Positions 1 to 10,179 of a DNA stretch of 64,000 bases are shown here, in pieces. Position numbers and translations under genes: made by a program. Within the stretch, counting starts at the first letter, position 1; each line of letters begins with the position of its first letter. The DNA comes from Hericium rajendrae (taxonomy: Eukaryota > Basidiomycota > Agaricomycetes > Russulales > Hericiaceae), in assembly GCA_033439255.1 (NCBI GenBank), contig CM065878.1, forward strand, positions 186,001-250,000. Direction: 5' to 3'. Under the pieces are notes generated by a model. That model did no database searches. It saw only the letters and a program-made list of their open reading frames with translations, and was not told the origin of the DNA.

Positions 1-588
1 CTGATTTGTCTCATCCCCATTGCTGCACCACGAATTGACAAACCAATCGACGAGGGAGTCCGGAGTCGAATAGCGGACGGCATCCTGTGCAGGGACAAGT
101 AATTCCGCTATCAGGGACAATGTCAGGCTACATCCTTGCAGATTACAATAGCGAGCTTACGGTTCTCCCACCAGCGCAGGCCCAAATCCATATTTTGCAC
201 CTTGACGTTCAAATTGCGATCCTGAGGATCAAGAAAGCTTGCGAGCTGGCGTAGATCGAATAAGCCTTCCGGGTCCGTCTGGCTCTGCAAGAAGTTGAGG
301 TAGCGGGCTGTGTGGCGCATATACCCGGGGGTCAGCATCATCATTTCCCTGACACCTGCCTCCATGGCCGACTCCCTGATCCTCTTTGCTGAGACCTGAA
401 CATAGTTTAGCAATGTGGAGACCAGTGAATTGAAAAGAGCATACCATTTCTTTTGTGAATTCTGTCTGCCAGGCACGCCGTGCATGCTCTGACAACCAAA
501 CAGGTGCTCTGCTAGCAGCATGAAGTGCGAGCCCAACACGCACCAACAAGATCAAGTAGCTGGCATTCAGAACGTTGACACTGTCCAT
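1..588 (-). CDS. A1: hypothetical protein of a divergent gene-pair family (3' end outside window)
   Basis: Function not recognised. ATG at 588-586. Model: exon 1 588-445, exon 2 395-147, exon 3 from 84 running off the window; all joins keep frame, and the last intron has a CTGAC branch-like site. Exon 1 encodes 48 residues beginning MDSVNVLN with V18-G19; exon 2 ends in a RWWEN motif. The same start (M-x-[ST]-[IV]), V18-G19 pair, intron after codon 48-50 and WW motif recur in A2 (16591-17629) and A3 (40889-42843), so this is a three-member family. It is transcribed away from E1, 489 bases off, suggesting a shared promoter. No transmembrane segment, signal peptide or known domain was seen. No homeodomain WFxNxR motif is visible, though the missing 3' part could hold more. 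Confidence 0.7.
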
Positions 589-1076
589 AGCAGCCAGAGG
601 TAAGAAAGAATGAAAGTCTGAGAGAGAGAGAGTGACGCAGAAGGGGATCAAGATGCACAATTGGACTGCCAACGTGTCACCCATGCAGTGATTGTCATGT
701 GTTATGTCATCGCAGGTGTGGACCGCAAGAGGTTTGAAATTTTGTTTCAAGCCACCATTGATCAGATGACTGATGTTGCGTAGTCCGGTGGGTCTGGATC
801 ATTCGTGTTTGTGTTGTCATTTTCGGACCGGAACCCCACGCCCCTAATCCGATCGGACCTACCTTGTGCATGCCCGTTACACGCGGTGTTAAGAGAGGTT
901 CCGCATTATCACAGCTTCCATCTCCTCTTCCGCCCCTCGTCCTCACGTCCTGCAGCCTACCGTCCTTTGCTCAACTCTGGTCGTGAGCTCCGGAAGTAAT
1001 ATGGGTATGCTGCATATTACATAGGTCTTTGTGTCTTTCTGACGATTGTTGAACAAATCGTACAATCCTTGCGGTG
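589..1076. promoter_or_regulatory. Bidirectional intergenic promoter region between A1 and E1
   Basis: This 488-base gap separates the divergent start codons of A1 and E1 and contains no convincing coding sequence. Equivalent gaps of about 353 and 397 bases lie between A2/D and A3/E3. A short GA-repeat tract lies near 629-641. That it acts as a shared promoter is inferred from geometry only; no specific factor site was recognised. Confidence 0.35.
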
Positions 1077-1988
1077 ATGCCTATCAACACACATCGAGGA
1101 TTTCAAGCTTTGGCGCATGACACAGAGCTTGTTGGTGAGAAGAATGTGGCCGGAGACATGAGTGGCCAGGATGCAGCGCCGAGCAGTGTGCCACCGCTTA
1201 GTCAGGAGTCGGACTGGCAGTTGAAGGAAGGCATGGTACGTGGGATCACATTGGACATCAGCGAGAGGCAACTGACAATCTTCAGAACCTGATGATGGAG
1301 TTGGGTGATCAGTTCTCCGAAGTGGAGGGGAGCCAGGACAATTTACCGTATGTAGATCAGGTTTTCGGTGTGACATTTGATGTTTGACCATATTGTAGTA
1401 AAACAGATGGCACCATCGATTCATTACCTCCAGTCCGCACCGAGTTAACTGACAGGGGAATGCCAGGGCATACTGACGGACGCCCCCTTGCCGACCTGGC
1501 CAATGCAGAGTCCAATGTCGGAGATGTGCCGCCCTCTCAAGAGCAGGTTCCGACGTCTCAGGATGTTGAAATGGAGGATGGCTTATGCACCCCGGTTCCA
1601 CATTCTGCATCGGTGTTGGCAGCCCTTGGCCAGGTGAGTTGAGCCAGGTGAAGATTTGAGAGACATCTCACTGATGTTCTTCGTAGGATCTTCCCGATAG
1701 CGAATTCCTACCCCCGCCTCCGAGAGCACCGGTCGATGAGAAATCCCGGATTATCTGGATCAAAGGTGCACTTCGTGGTATGGTTCTTTCTCACTTTTTT
1801 TCGGAACCATATTCATTTGCTATCTAGCTCATATCAGGTGGATAACGGATCGGAGAGAGTCCCTGCTCCGGGAGTTGCGGGACTTGGAATCTCGGGCAGC
1901 TCAATTAGAGTTATTGAGTGCCTCATATACCATCCCTCCGGATGCCCAGGGTGAGAGAAACGCAAGCGAAGGCTCGTCAAATGTATGA
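1077..1988 (+). CDS. E1: hypothetical disordered/coiled-coil protein, divergent partner of A1
   Basis: Function not recognised. Exons 1077-1235, 1286-1347, 1399-1633, 1687-1777 and 1828-1988 join in frame (708 bases, 235 residues). All introns are GT-AG and 50-53 bases long. Residues 1-160 are rich in D, E, P, Q and S and probably disordered; the last exon encodes a short charged helix with heptad-like leucines (around RRESLLRELRDLESRAAQL) likely to form a coiled coil. No catalytic motif is seen. It starts 489 bases from A1 in the opposite direction. A decayed counterpart (E3) sits beside A3 and also ends in a coiled-coil-like segment. The start is the first ATG of the open frame; the GTG one codon upstream is not a plausible fungal start. 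Confidence 0.7.
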
Positions 1989-2999
1989 TAGCTTTGGTGC
2001 TGAGTTCAGCTAAGCGCCAACGATTGAATATCAGTATGGAAGTATGGATCTTAGAATAGGAACTAGGAAATTGTAAGAAATTTCCAATGGGGACACAAAG
2101 GTGAGACAAAGTTAGGTTCGCGGTAGGTCAATGGGACACAATGGGTTGGCGGGGGTACTGAGTAAAACCGTGTTCATACTCCGGCCTCATTCCCTCGATA
2201 TAGTGCTGTCTTCTCAGATTATGATACCCAGGTATTCCCATGTATATGCGAGCGTATCATGTCCACTTCCACAGAGCGCACCTGGTCCATACACGACCCT
2301 AACCTTGCAATTTAGAGAGAATGAAACTGAAAAGGCGTGCGGAAAGAACCACCATCTCGATATCTCTCAGTGGGTACATGATGATGCCCACCATGGGACC
2401 TTCGCATTGGCTCTGTCTAGATATCCAGTGCGACATCCTTTCTAACCGAGCCCACGACGATGCAGCGGATTTGCCAGAGACCCCCAACACTGTCGATGTC
2501 TTGTAAGGTTAAGCTATAGCCGCGCGTGCTCCACATCAGCTAGGTTAGAGTGAAGACAAATTGGCCCAAGCTTGCCGGAAGCTGGGTTACTGTCCGGACA
2601 TGGGGGCCTGCAGGGTTCCTGCCAAGGAGAAAAAATTGGGAGAAAATCTGAATTTCAGCGGATCAGGTACACAATCCCGACGAAATTGTACAACATCAGG
2701 CTGGAACCAAAGCTTCATCGGCACGGATTCGGGGCCTTCCGACTGGGCTGTCCGGACATGGGCTTTAAAAAAATTGACCCCGGTTGTATACCAGTCCATA
2801 CCAATTATACGGGGTCTTCTCATGCACTGCCGCATCATGCAACTGTCAATCCGGTCAAATGTAGTCATAACGCCACACACCTGTCACCCTGGCCAGCTGT
2901 TTATAAACTGCTCATCCATAGTCCACGTTTGTTAGTTTTTCTCTGCCTCGACGACTACCCTTACTTATTGTTGCTGTATCCGTCACCCGAAAATACATC
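1989..2999. other. Intergenic, no supported gene
   Basis: This interval holds the 3' flank of E1 and the promoter side of the F-box gene. A 61-codon ATG frame at 2321-2506 and a few overlapping short frames exist, but no domain, intron pattern or paralogue in the window supports them. A degenerate gene fragment cannot be excluded. Confidence 0.3.
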
Positions 3000-4927
3000 A
3001 TGTCAACCGGATCAAGTTTCCAGATCTTGAGGCAAGTCCGGCGGGATCTTTCATCCATCAATGTTTGGATTACTGACTACTCGCATCCCCTTCCAGGATT
3101 CCTGTACATCCTGACCCAGTTGATATAGAACAGCAGCGAGCTGCCATTGACGAGGAGCTAAACCAGCTACTCCTCCTCACCCTCGATGCTCGTGCCCGGC
3201 GAAACAGATTATCACCCCTGATCCGCATCCCCACCGAAGTGTGCACGCGCATAGTCCATTTTCTCGCTGCCAACCAGCGGCCGGGTCCCAAAGACCTAGG
3301 GTGGGTCAATGTCACCCATGTCTGCCGCACTTTGAGATCCAGGGCACTCGAGGATCCAAGCCTCTGGACTACCATCAGCGACGGACTCCGTACGCCATTG
3401 CGAAACGCAATGGTCATCCAGTCCCGGTCTCTGCCCCTCTCTTATTCTATCACCTACACCAGATGGAACCCCCCTACCTTGGATACTGTCGAGCTGCTCT
3501 CCAGAACAATCCATCGCATCCGCAACCTTTCCCTCCAAAACTTTTTTGTCAGCAGCATGCAAAACCTCTGGCCATCCATGGCCCATCCAGCCCCGATGAT
3601 TGAATCGGTGATTTATGCGCTCCCTAGATGGTCCTCCTATCAAGGTATCGATATGCTCCCCGCTGACCTCTTCGACAATCATGCTCCATTGCTACGTAAG
3701 ATGACGCTTCGTTGCGTCGTCCCGGTGTGGTCCGGGAGTATTCTACGTGGTCTCACCAATCTCCACATTAATAATAAATCCACCCGATCAGATCTGCTAA
3801 ATATTGATCCTGACCACAAGATTATTTTCGACCATCCATCGGACTATGTAGCATCTGAAGAGGCACCTCCTGTTGCTCCACCCAGCGTCAACGCTTTTAG
3901 AGAGATGCTCGAAGCTCTCGGTCAGATGTCCAACCTTCAAATGCTGTTTCTCTCCCACTGCTTCCCTCCTCTCCCCTCCCCTCCTCCCGTCGTGCCTGTG
4001 GTCACATTCGGTTCTCTACAAAAATTCACATGTCAGGACAAATCATTCCTGCACATGGCACATGTCATCAAGCACATCACTGTACCTCCCTCTTGCAATA
4101 TCCTCATCCTCGGCGATCACCCTCAGGCCGGCGAATTTGCCCCACTCACAACATTCATTGATAGCCACATCTCACCCCATCCCCTGAGCATGCGCATCAG
4201 TTTTATCTCTTATAACCTAGCCTGGGACATCTACTTATCAGGATATCCTCCCTTCTCCGATCACACCGGCCATCCCACCTTTGACCCAGATCTCCCGAAC
4301 ATCTTGGTTGTCGTGTACGCCAATACCGATGGGTATGACGATGAGAGACCTCCAGAGAGGCGCCCCATGATAGAGGACCTCAATCATGTCCCAAGCACAG
4401 AGACCAAACGTCAGATATGGCATCTTGTTCTGGACTTTGGAGAGGACCACGGTTTGGAACACTGGGACAATTACATCATCGAGAAGATCACTTTTCGCGA
4501 CTGGCTCTCTGGTTTCCATGCCTACACCGGCATTGAAACCATCGCGGTGAAGGGCGACAGTGGCCGTACGCTCTGTATGGCTTTAGCCGCACCCCGCTCC
4601 TTTATGCCCCCTCCTCCGGAGGAAGATGAAGTCGAGCCGATCACAATCCTGGACTCAGATGAAGTCGACGAGGTCCCAATGCCAGACTCGTTCCCGCACC
4701 TCTTCAGAAATCTATTACGTATCGAGTTCATGGAAGTCGATTTTAATACAAGTTACCCCAGGCCTCGGGATAGTCCGTGGTCCATATATGAGGTTTCTCG
4801 TCCTTCCTATGCCATTGGCTACATTCTCAAGCAATCCCTGTCCCATCGCTATGCGGCATTTGGGACACGGCTCACTCTCGTCATCAAGCATTGCACAATC
4901 ACGATCAACCAGGTGGAGGAGCTGTGA
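3000..4927 (+). CDS. F-box protein with leucine-rich-like C-terminal region
   Basis: Likely an SCF ubiquitin-ligase substrate receptor (family knowledge). Exon 1 is 3000-3031 and exon 2 3097-4927, giving 620 residues. The intron is GC-AG: the junction AG|GCAAGT matches the consensus for that rare class, and CTGAC lies upstream of the acceptor. Without this splice the F-box N-terminus lacks a good start. After an acidic helix (DIEQQRAAIDEELNQ) comes the F-box: RIPTEVCTRIVHFLA, then a GW..V..VC..... segment and DPSLW, the usual agaricomycete pattern. The C-terminal 450 residues alternate strands and leucine helices, and contain an acidic insert near 4617-4680. It appears intact. A decayed paralogue lies at 45490-47372 on the minus strand. 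Confidence 0.88.
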
Positions 4928-5190
4928 AGCCTTGCAGATGTAGAATGGGACTATCTGCAGTCTCCGTTGACAGGAGAGGATTGAAGGGTGCGCGGAACCT
5001 GTGGGGGAGCCTGGCTCGAATTACGAAATTTGGTTACCACATGTATTTTTAATTCACGCATCGCCGAAAGGAACTCCTTCTCACTTATGATGTAAACATT
5101 GAGCATTCCTCCAAGTAAGAGCTCACCCCTGTTGCCTTGCCGGTGACCCCCGCATAGTGCCAGCGGGGTGACCAGTTCAATACATGAAAG
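4928..5190. other. Downstream flank of the F-box gene
   Basis: No gene is supported here. An open minus-strand frame of 100 codons (4951-5253) starts in the block shared with A2 but carries no other recognisable feature beyond that block. Confidence 0.3.
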
Positions 5191-5385
5191 TAAGTAATCA
5201 ATCCTGGAGCGACGGGCAGCTTTGCGAGCCTTTCGCTTTGGTATACCAAACACCGGTGGTGGGGCTGGCCTCTGCAGGGTAGCATGAGGACGAAGGCCAT
5301 CTCAGACCAATGCGTGGTCAACCAGTGTGCTGTCCCGTGCACGGTCAGAGACTCTGCACGGTATCGGGACAATGGGTGCAGGCCG
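5190..5385 (-). repeat. Block shared with the last exon of A2 (partial fourth copy)
   Basis: On the minus strand this block aligns with 16560-16775, including the shared stretch around GGTATACC followed by AAGCG and the run GGCCAGCCCC. In A2 it encodes the C-terminal FGIPKR segment; here FGIPKRKARK appears in one frame while a neighbouring frame is also open. The homology is seen directly by comparison; whether this is a remnant of a fourth A-type gene or a short dispersed repeat is undecided. Confidence 0.5.
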
Positions 5386-6000
5386 AAGGTGTTACAGTCC
5401 AGGAGCAAGCAATAGCTCTGTGGTGCGAGGCATGGAATAGGGGGTGTCGAGTTGGTGCGGGGTGTCGAAGACATCATGAGATGCGGGAATGTGTCGATTG
5501 CAGGAGCTTCATCTGGGGCGCTGGTTGCGGTACTCGCCTCGCGTTTCGCGGCTTTGTATCCCTCCCGGTATGTGTCATTTCTGCCTTCTTTCCTCCCCAT
5601 CGTTATCCCTGCTTCTAGTCCTTCCTCCCAGACCCCATACTCTGCCTCTTTGCATATGTGCATGAGGAAGTCAGTGTCGATCTCATCGATTGACATGGCG
5701 AGTGATGCGGGGGTGCTTACCTCAAGGCTACCCTGCTTAGTGCACTCGCTCGGACCCTCCTCATGACGCGCGCTCCATCCTGCCTTCGTGCTTCCCACCA
5801 ACCCCTCACGCCCTCGCGAAACCTGACTTTCGCCCAGCCATCAGACCTGCCTCGTAGCCGTTCTGGATCGCGGTGGTGACGATGTCGTTGTGGAGCGTGC
5901 GATCGACGAAGTCCGGCTCAGACTCTGGTGATTCGTAAGTGGCAGCCGTATGGGGCTCACCCAGTTCGATGCCAGTCGTCGGCGGTTTCACGTCGTTGTG
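5385..6000 (-). pseudogene. Gx3-repeat (Yae1-like) gene fragments
   Basis: Two minus-strand segments encode glycine spaced every four residues. One, ending near 5545, has GVWEEGLEAGITMGRKEGR then REGYKAAKREA; the other, 5806-5991, has NGYEAGLMAGRKSGF. Spacing of G-x3-G-x3-G is typical of the deca-GX3 motif of Yae1/Lto1-type proteins, but it may also be a convergent helical repeat. I could not build one intact exon chain: the second segment ends in a stop, a GTAAGC donor-like site lies near 5720, and no ATG opens the 5806-5991 frame. Most likely a degenerate or rearranged gene. Confidence 0.4.
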
Positions 6001-6224
6001 CGTGGGTGCGGGGCATTGTTAGACGCAGTCCAGGCCCCTACAGGGAGCAAGTTCTCGGGCTGGAGAGATGACCTTTCCAGGTCCGATTCAACAGGTGTCC
6101 ATTGATACCCCGAGCAGGGACGGCACATGCGAAGATTGACGCAGCCTAGCACCATTATGACGCTGTTCTGGTGAGTTTGTCGTGGTAATTAGCTGAGAGA
6201 AACTGAAACTCACAAGAAGCTCGC

Positions 6225-7000
6225 AACAAGCAGCTTTTTTCGGCCCAAAATTCGACGCCAGATTCCCCACGGCGAGTGGCGAGCACCGTCATTAGGCCAA
6301 ATAGTCGGAGTCGATGTCCGTGAACGTCAACATTTACAGTCGCGCGAGCTCTGGGTGGAGCCCAGTGTGATCTGCGGTGTCATTCTCGTGAGTTCTTTTT
6401 CATTATTAGCCGAGGTGAATTGGAGCTCACCTTGAGGTCGCCAATAACAGTTATTTTGGTTTCAAAAATCGGGCCCAGAGGCCCCGCAGCGAGCGGGGAC
6501 CGCTATCATTAGAGCAAATGTTCGTATTCCGCAAAAGTTCACGTGCTGTCAGCAACGGCGCGGGCGTGGGGCGCAGCCCCGCGCATGCTTGATGCTGGTG
6601 AGTGTTCCGAGCGCGCGGTTTTGACGACGTTTCAGTTATTGACTTGATGTCTTCGTGGAAGGCGTTTGTCGCCTCGGAGTTTTGAGGTCCAGGCTCCCGA
6701 GGCTTGCGGCAGTTGGACGTGGTAGACGGAAGATATTCGTTGGCAATGCGAATGGACTTCTGTTCACACTGATCCGAGCGCTGGGCGTAGCCCAGCGCGT
6801 GCACTGACTCGCTATGTGACGCGGTCAGTCTCTTTCATCGAAATGAACCGAGGGGAAGGTGGACAGACCAGGAGCTCGAAAAACAAATTTTCGTTGCCCG
6901 GACATGTGGCTTTCAGGCCCCGCGGCGAGCAGCAGTCACACTCCGAAGATGAAGTGCTCATCGTCGTGGTGAGCGGTGGCGACACTGGGCGTATGTTCGC
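6225..7000. repeat. Three diverged tandem units with conserved hairpin
   Basis: Three related units follow each other. Each has an AT-containing head and a CC(C/A)CGCGGCGAGC-like segment (near 6260, 6480 and 6915) and a short hairpin of the form CTGGGC-loop-GCCCAG (near 6352, 6567 and 6781). The third hairpin is perfect (8-base stem, 3-base loop). Units differ by many substitutions, so the array is old. GTGAGT sites between them suggest exon-intron segments duplicated in tandem. No intact frame spans the units. Confidence 0.45.
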
Positions 7001-7189
7001 ACGCGCTCGCAGGGCACGTCATGGAGTTAGAAGTAAAGATTGGGGGAGGAGGCCTTTGCGCACGGGGATAATGTGGTACTCACCTCGTATTCCCGCTCTG
7101 CCAGTCCCCTCTTGCGCGGCACTTTCGAAATCCATACATCCGCTGTGCCGTCGCATTGCTGTCCGCCTGAGCACCTTGAGCTAGACATC

Positions 7190-8020
7190 TCGAGGGCGTC
7201 ATCGTCAAGTATGTGGAGGCGGGACGCGTCTTCGCTCGTGGCGCCCGCTCTCCGCTGTTAGCGCGTGCACCAGAATGGCACCATTGTGGGCGCTCTGCGA
7301 TGCCCGAGCGTGCTGAGTACGGGTCATGTCTGTGATTCGGGCGTCACGCGCTCCAGCTGGACATCGAGCGCGATGTGGTTTCCCAGCGTCCGTTGCATGC
7401 CCTGCACACTCTCGCATTCTTGAATCCTTCGACATCACGTTCTATCCTCTCGATGACGCTGCTCACGGTGTGCATGTGTTCGAATCGGACTGGAGAATGT
7501 GGTGAGTGCCGCGTGCTTCATTCTGAGAAGGCGGTCTTGTTTACCATTTCCCCTTTGCGTACCCTACTGATCTCGCTCGCCTACAGACTCTGCGCCTGAT
7601 CGCATACCCTTCTGCAGGACCAGTCTGGAGTGCCGTCCGCCAGTTCCAAACCGAAGGCGTCATCATCAAGTTAGATGCGCGGATCTCATCTGGCATTCAG
7701 TTTCTGGCTGCTTTCGTCGTGCTTTTCGATCTCCCATGCGCTGACACCTTTCCCGGATGAGCCGGTTCGGAGTTCGGCTGGATTCGACACCATGAGTGAG
7801 TTGTACTTTGCTTCGCGGAATGGGATCTTGCTTACCATTTCTCATGCACATAGCCTGCCGATCTCGCTCATCCACCGACTCTGCCCCTGCGCCCGCGTCC
7901 TCGAGCACCGTCTGCCAGTCTCGCGCACAGCTCCATGGCATGCCAAGGGCGTCATCGTCAAGTTCGAGAGGCTGCGCCTTGCTTGCCATGCAACCGCCGG
8001 GCATCACGTCCTTTCCCACA
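7190..8020 (-). pseudogene. Tandemly repeated exon-like segments (LDDDAL repeat)
   Basis: On the minus strand three segments, starting near 7967, 7674 and 7213, encode LDDDA followed by L or F. The first two continue with an alignable W-S-C-R segment and then a donor-like site (GTAAGC or GTAAAC after a G-N-G or K-W end), so exon plus intron were duplicated together. The first segment reads ELDDDALGMPWSCARDWQ. Stops lie between copies and no complete gene could be assembled. Together with 5.4-7.0 kb this is probably a decayed minus-strand gene family; function unknown. Confidence 0.45.
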
Positions 8021-8115
8021 CGGGTGTTGGACGTGTTCGGGGGTCATTTGTGTGCGCTCGCTCTCACGGTTCAAAGCGGACTGGAGGGGGGAGACTGCAT
8101 CTGAGAAAATCCACA

Positions 8116-8340
8116 TGGCTATAGAGCTCTATATAGATTATATAAATGTCATAGGGCCATAGCTATGCCACCTATTCTATAGATGGCCATAGAAGGGGGT
8201 CATCTATAGAGTGCTATAGAGCTACTTAGGATAGCTATAGAGTGCTATGATAGCTATAGAGCTATAAGAGATAGCTATGATAACTATAGAGCTACAAGAC
8301 ATAGCTATAGAGCTATGAAAATAGCTATGTAGATTATATT
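8116..8340. repeat. N1 left subterminal repeats
   Basis: GCTATAGAGCTAT-type units recur about ten times in both orientations. The mirror region at 15715-16065 holds the same kind of unit. Such clusters in CACTA-like elements bind transposase (family knowledge); here the role is inferred. Confidence 0.6.
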
Positions 8341-8865
8341 CACTACAGATATTATAGATGCTCTGGTGGTTACAATTAGCTGAGTACTCTACATATTCAT
8401 AATAGATTACAATGTTATAATATGAATTTATAGTCATACTAGACTTAATAAAATTCTACACATATCTACATATTGAGAAAGTAGACAATTCATGAAGATC
8501 ACACAAAAGATAAAGAACAGCAAAATATTTTATTGATTAACTACAACATAACAATATACTACAACATTATATTACATAATACAAGATAATAAATATTAAG
8601 AACCTCTAAGATAATCAAACATTAGTGAAGATTAATATAAAACATTATAAGACTTGCCAGTACTACAAAAATGCGAAAATTTCTAAGAAAAAAGACATTA
8701 GTATTAAAAGATAACAAAGATAACATATAAAAGCTTACCAAACTAACACAAAAGCGAAAATCTACAAGACAATTTGAAGACATTAGTATAAGACAAGACA
8801 GAAGATATTAGCACAAGACATAAGAGATTAGGAATATAAACTTACCTTAATAAATATAGCAACGA
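8341..8865. other. AT-rich interior segment of N1
   Basis: About 520 bases of A/T-rich sequence with no coding potential, lying between the subterminal repeats and the GC-richer interior. Confidence 0.5.
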
Positions 8866-8960
8866 CGAGCGAGTGAGCAATGATGATGAGCGAGTAAGCA
8901 ACAACGACGAGCGAACGAGCAACAACGACGAGCGAACAAGCGACGACGACGAAGCGTCGA
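8866..8960 (+). repeat. GA-rich minisatellite (NNDER repeat)
   Basis: About four copies of a 20-24 base unit (GCGA(G/A)(T/C)GAGCAA(C/T)(G/A)A(C/T)GA) encode a repeated NNDERTS pattern in one frame, and an open frame runs on to 9106. A GTG, not an ATG, opens it, so I do not call a gene. Confidence 0.5.
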
Positions 8961-9480
8961 CGTGGCAAGACATGGTGGGGGTTAAAGAGCAAGAGGCAAC
9001 GCGCATCGCGCGAGCCTTATATACGAATCCCGGACGAAGCCGAGAATCGTGGCTGCCGGGCGCTGCCGAGCGACGCGTCAGGGACTGGGCCCGCAGAGTT
9101 GACTAAGTTGAATTTGTTACCCGGACATGTACAGTACAGTAGATACATAGTGTTCTCATATATTTCGATACCATGTATTCATTGTACTCGTAGTCTTTTT
9201 TGCGGAATTCATGTGATTTTGAATGATTTCTTGGAGGTCGAACAACATAGCTTCGCTCGTTCGGTGGCTGAAGCACCGAACGCGCGTCGACTTGTTCCTC
9301 TCACTTGTCATCTCTCCTCGCTCGTTCCCTCGCTCGTTCCCTCGCTGCCTCCATCCCTCGTTCCAGCTCATTCCTCGTTCACTCCGAGCTCGTCAATTTC
9401 GGTCTGGAGGGCTGAGTAGTAAGCAGAGGGCCAGCAGGTAAGTAAAATCAACTTATCTTTGTGATCTTTGCACTAAAACA

Positions 9481-9513
9481 GAGAGTATCGCTCGGTTTTC
9501 GAGCGATACTCTC
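9481..9513. repeat. Hairpin B: perfect 33-base palindrome at the head of the N1 array
   Basis: GAGAGTATCGCTCG, a short loop, then CGAGCGATACTCTC. The same structure with compensating changes occurs at 30461-30493 and, with one G-T pair, at 29916-29949. The upstream sequence GCACTAA is shared with the 30461 copy. In all three cases the hairpin faces a GC-rich array. Confidence 0.8.
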
Positions 9514-9872
9514 GACGTACCCCTTTCTTCGACCCTGCACGACCCCTGCGCGCCCTTCGCATCCCCTGCGCGCCCTTCACATCCCCTCCGTGCCTTCCCG
9601 ACCCCCTCGACGCCATGCTTCCGCCCCCCCGCGTAGTTCCTGCTCCCCGCACACGGTTCCAACATCCCACGACGACGTTACGCGACCTCAAACGGCCCTG
9701 TTCCGCCCTTCGCCCACACCAGCTATGCACGCGCACCCCACGCACCTCGCCTGCACGTTGCCAACGACGTGCGCACGCGCCACGTCACCGCCCCTCGACG
9801 TCCGCGAGCCGTAGAGTTCCGTTGCCGTGGCAACGGGACTCGGGACGTCGTTTGTGTGCACGGTCCACGGCC
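9514..9872. repeat. GC-rich low-complexity array of N1, left part
   Basis: Pyrimidine-rich repeats on the plus strand with CCCCTGCGCGCCC-type units, interrupted at 9873 by the MULE and resumed at 14877. Long frames in all six phases are composition artefacts. Confidence 0.7.
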
Positions 9873-9990
9873 GAGGACCAACGAAATGCGACACAGACAC
9901 ACTCGTGCCTGACAGCCACAACCACACTCAACTGCGACACAGTCAAAATTCTGCGACACAGTGGTGCATCAGCGACACAGTCGCTTCCCG
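9873..9990. repeat. MULE left TIR
   Basis: Inverted copy of 14749-14867, about 85-90% identical by eye. It contains three to four copies of GCGACACAG, possible internal transposase sites. Confidence 0.85.
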
Positions 9991-10179
9991 CTCTCGGGAG
10001 AGTTTCGGGAAGTGTCGGAAGAGTAGATCACATGCAGTAGCCCAAACAACGCGTCAATAACGCGTCTGCGACTGTGTCGCGCTTTCATTTTCGGTGATTT
10101 ACCCAGAATTTTGTATGAAATACATAGAAAATAAGCGAATAATGTTATTCTCCTGACCACCACGTCAACGTCGTCCACG

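Noticed and set aside
1-1988. Mating-type HD1/HD2 homeodomain pair
   Set aside because: Divergent layout fits, but no homeodomain helix-3 motif (WFxNxR) in any of the three pairs; WFVNSW in A1 lacks the required residues and context.
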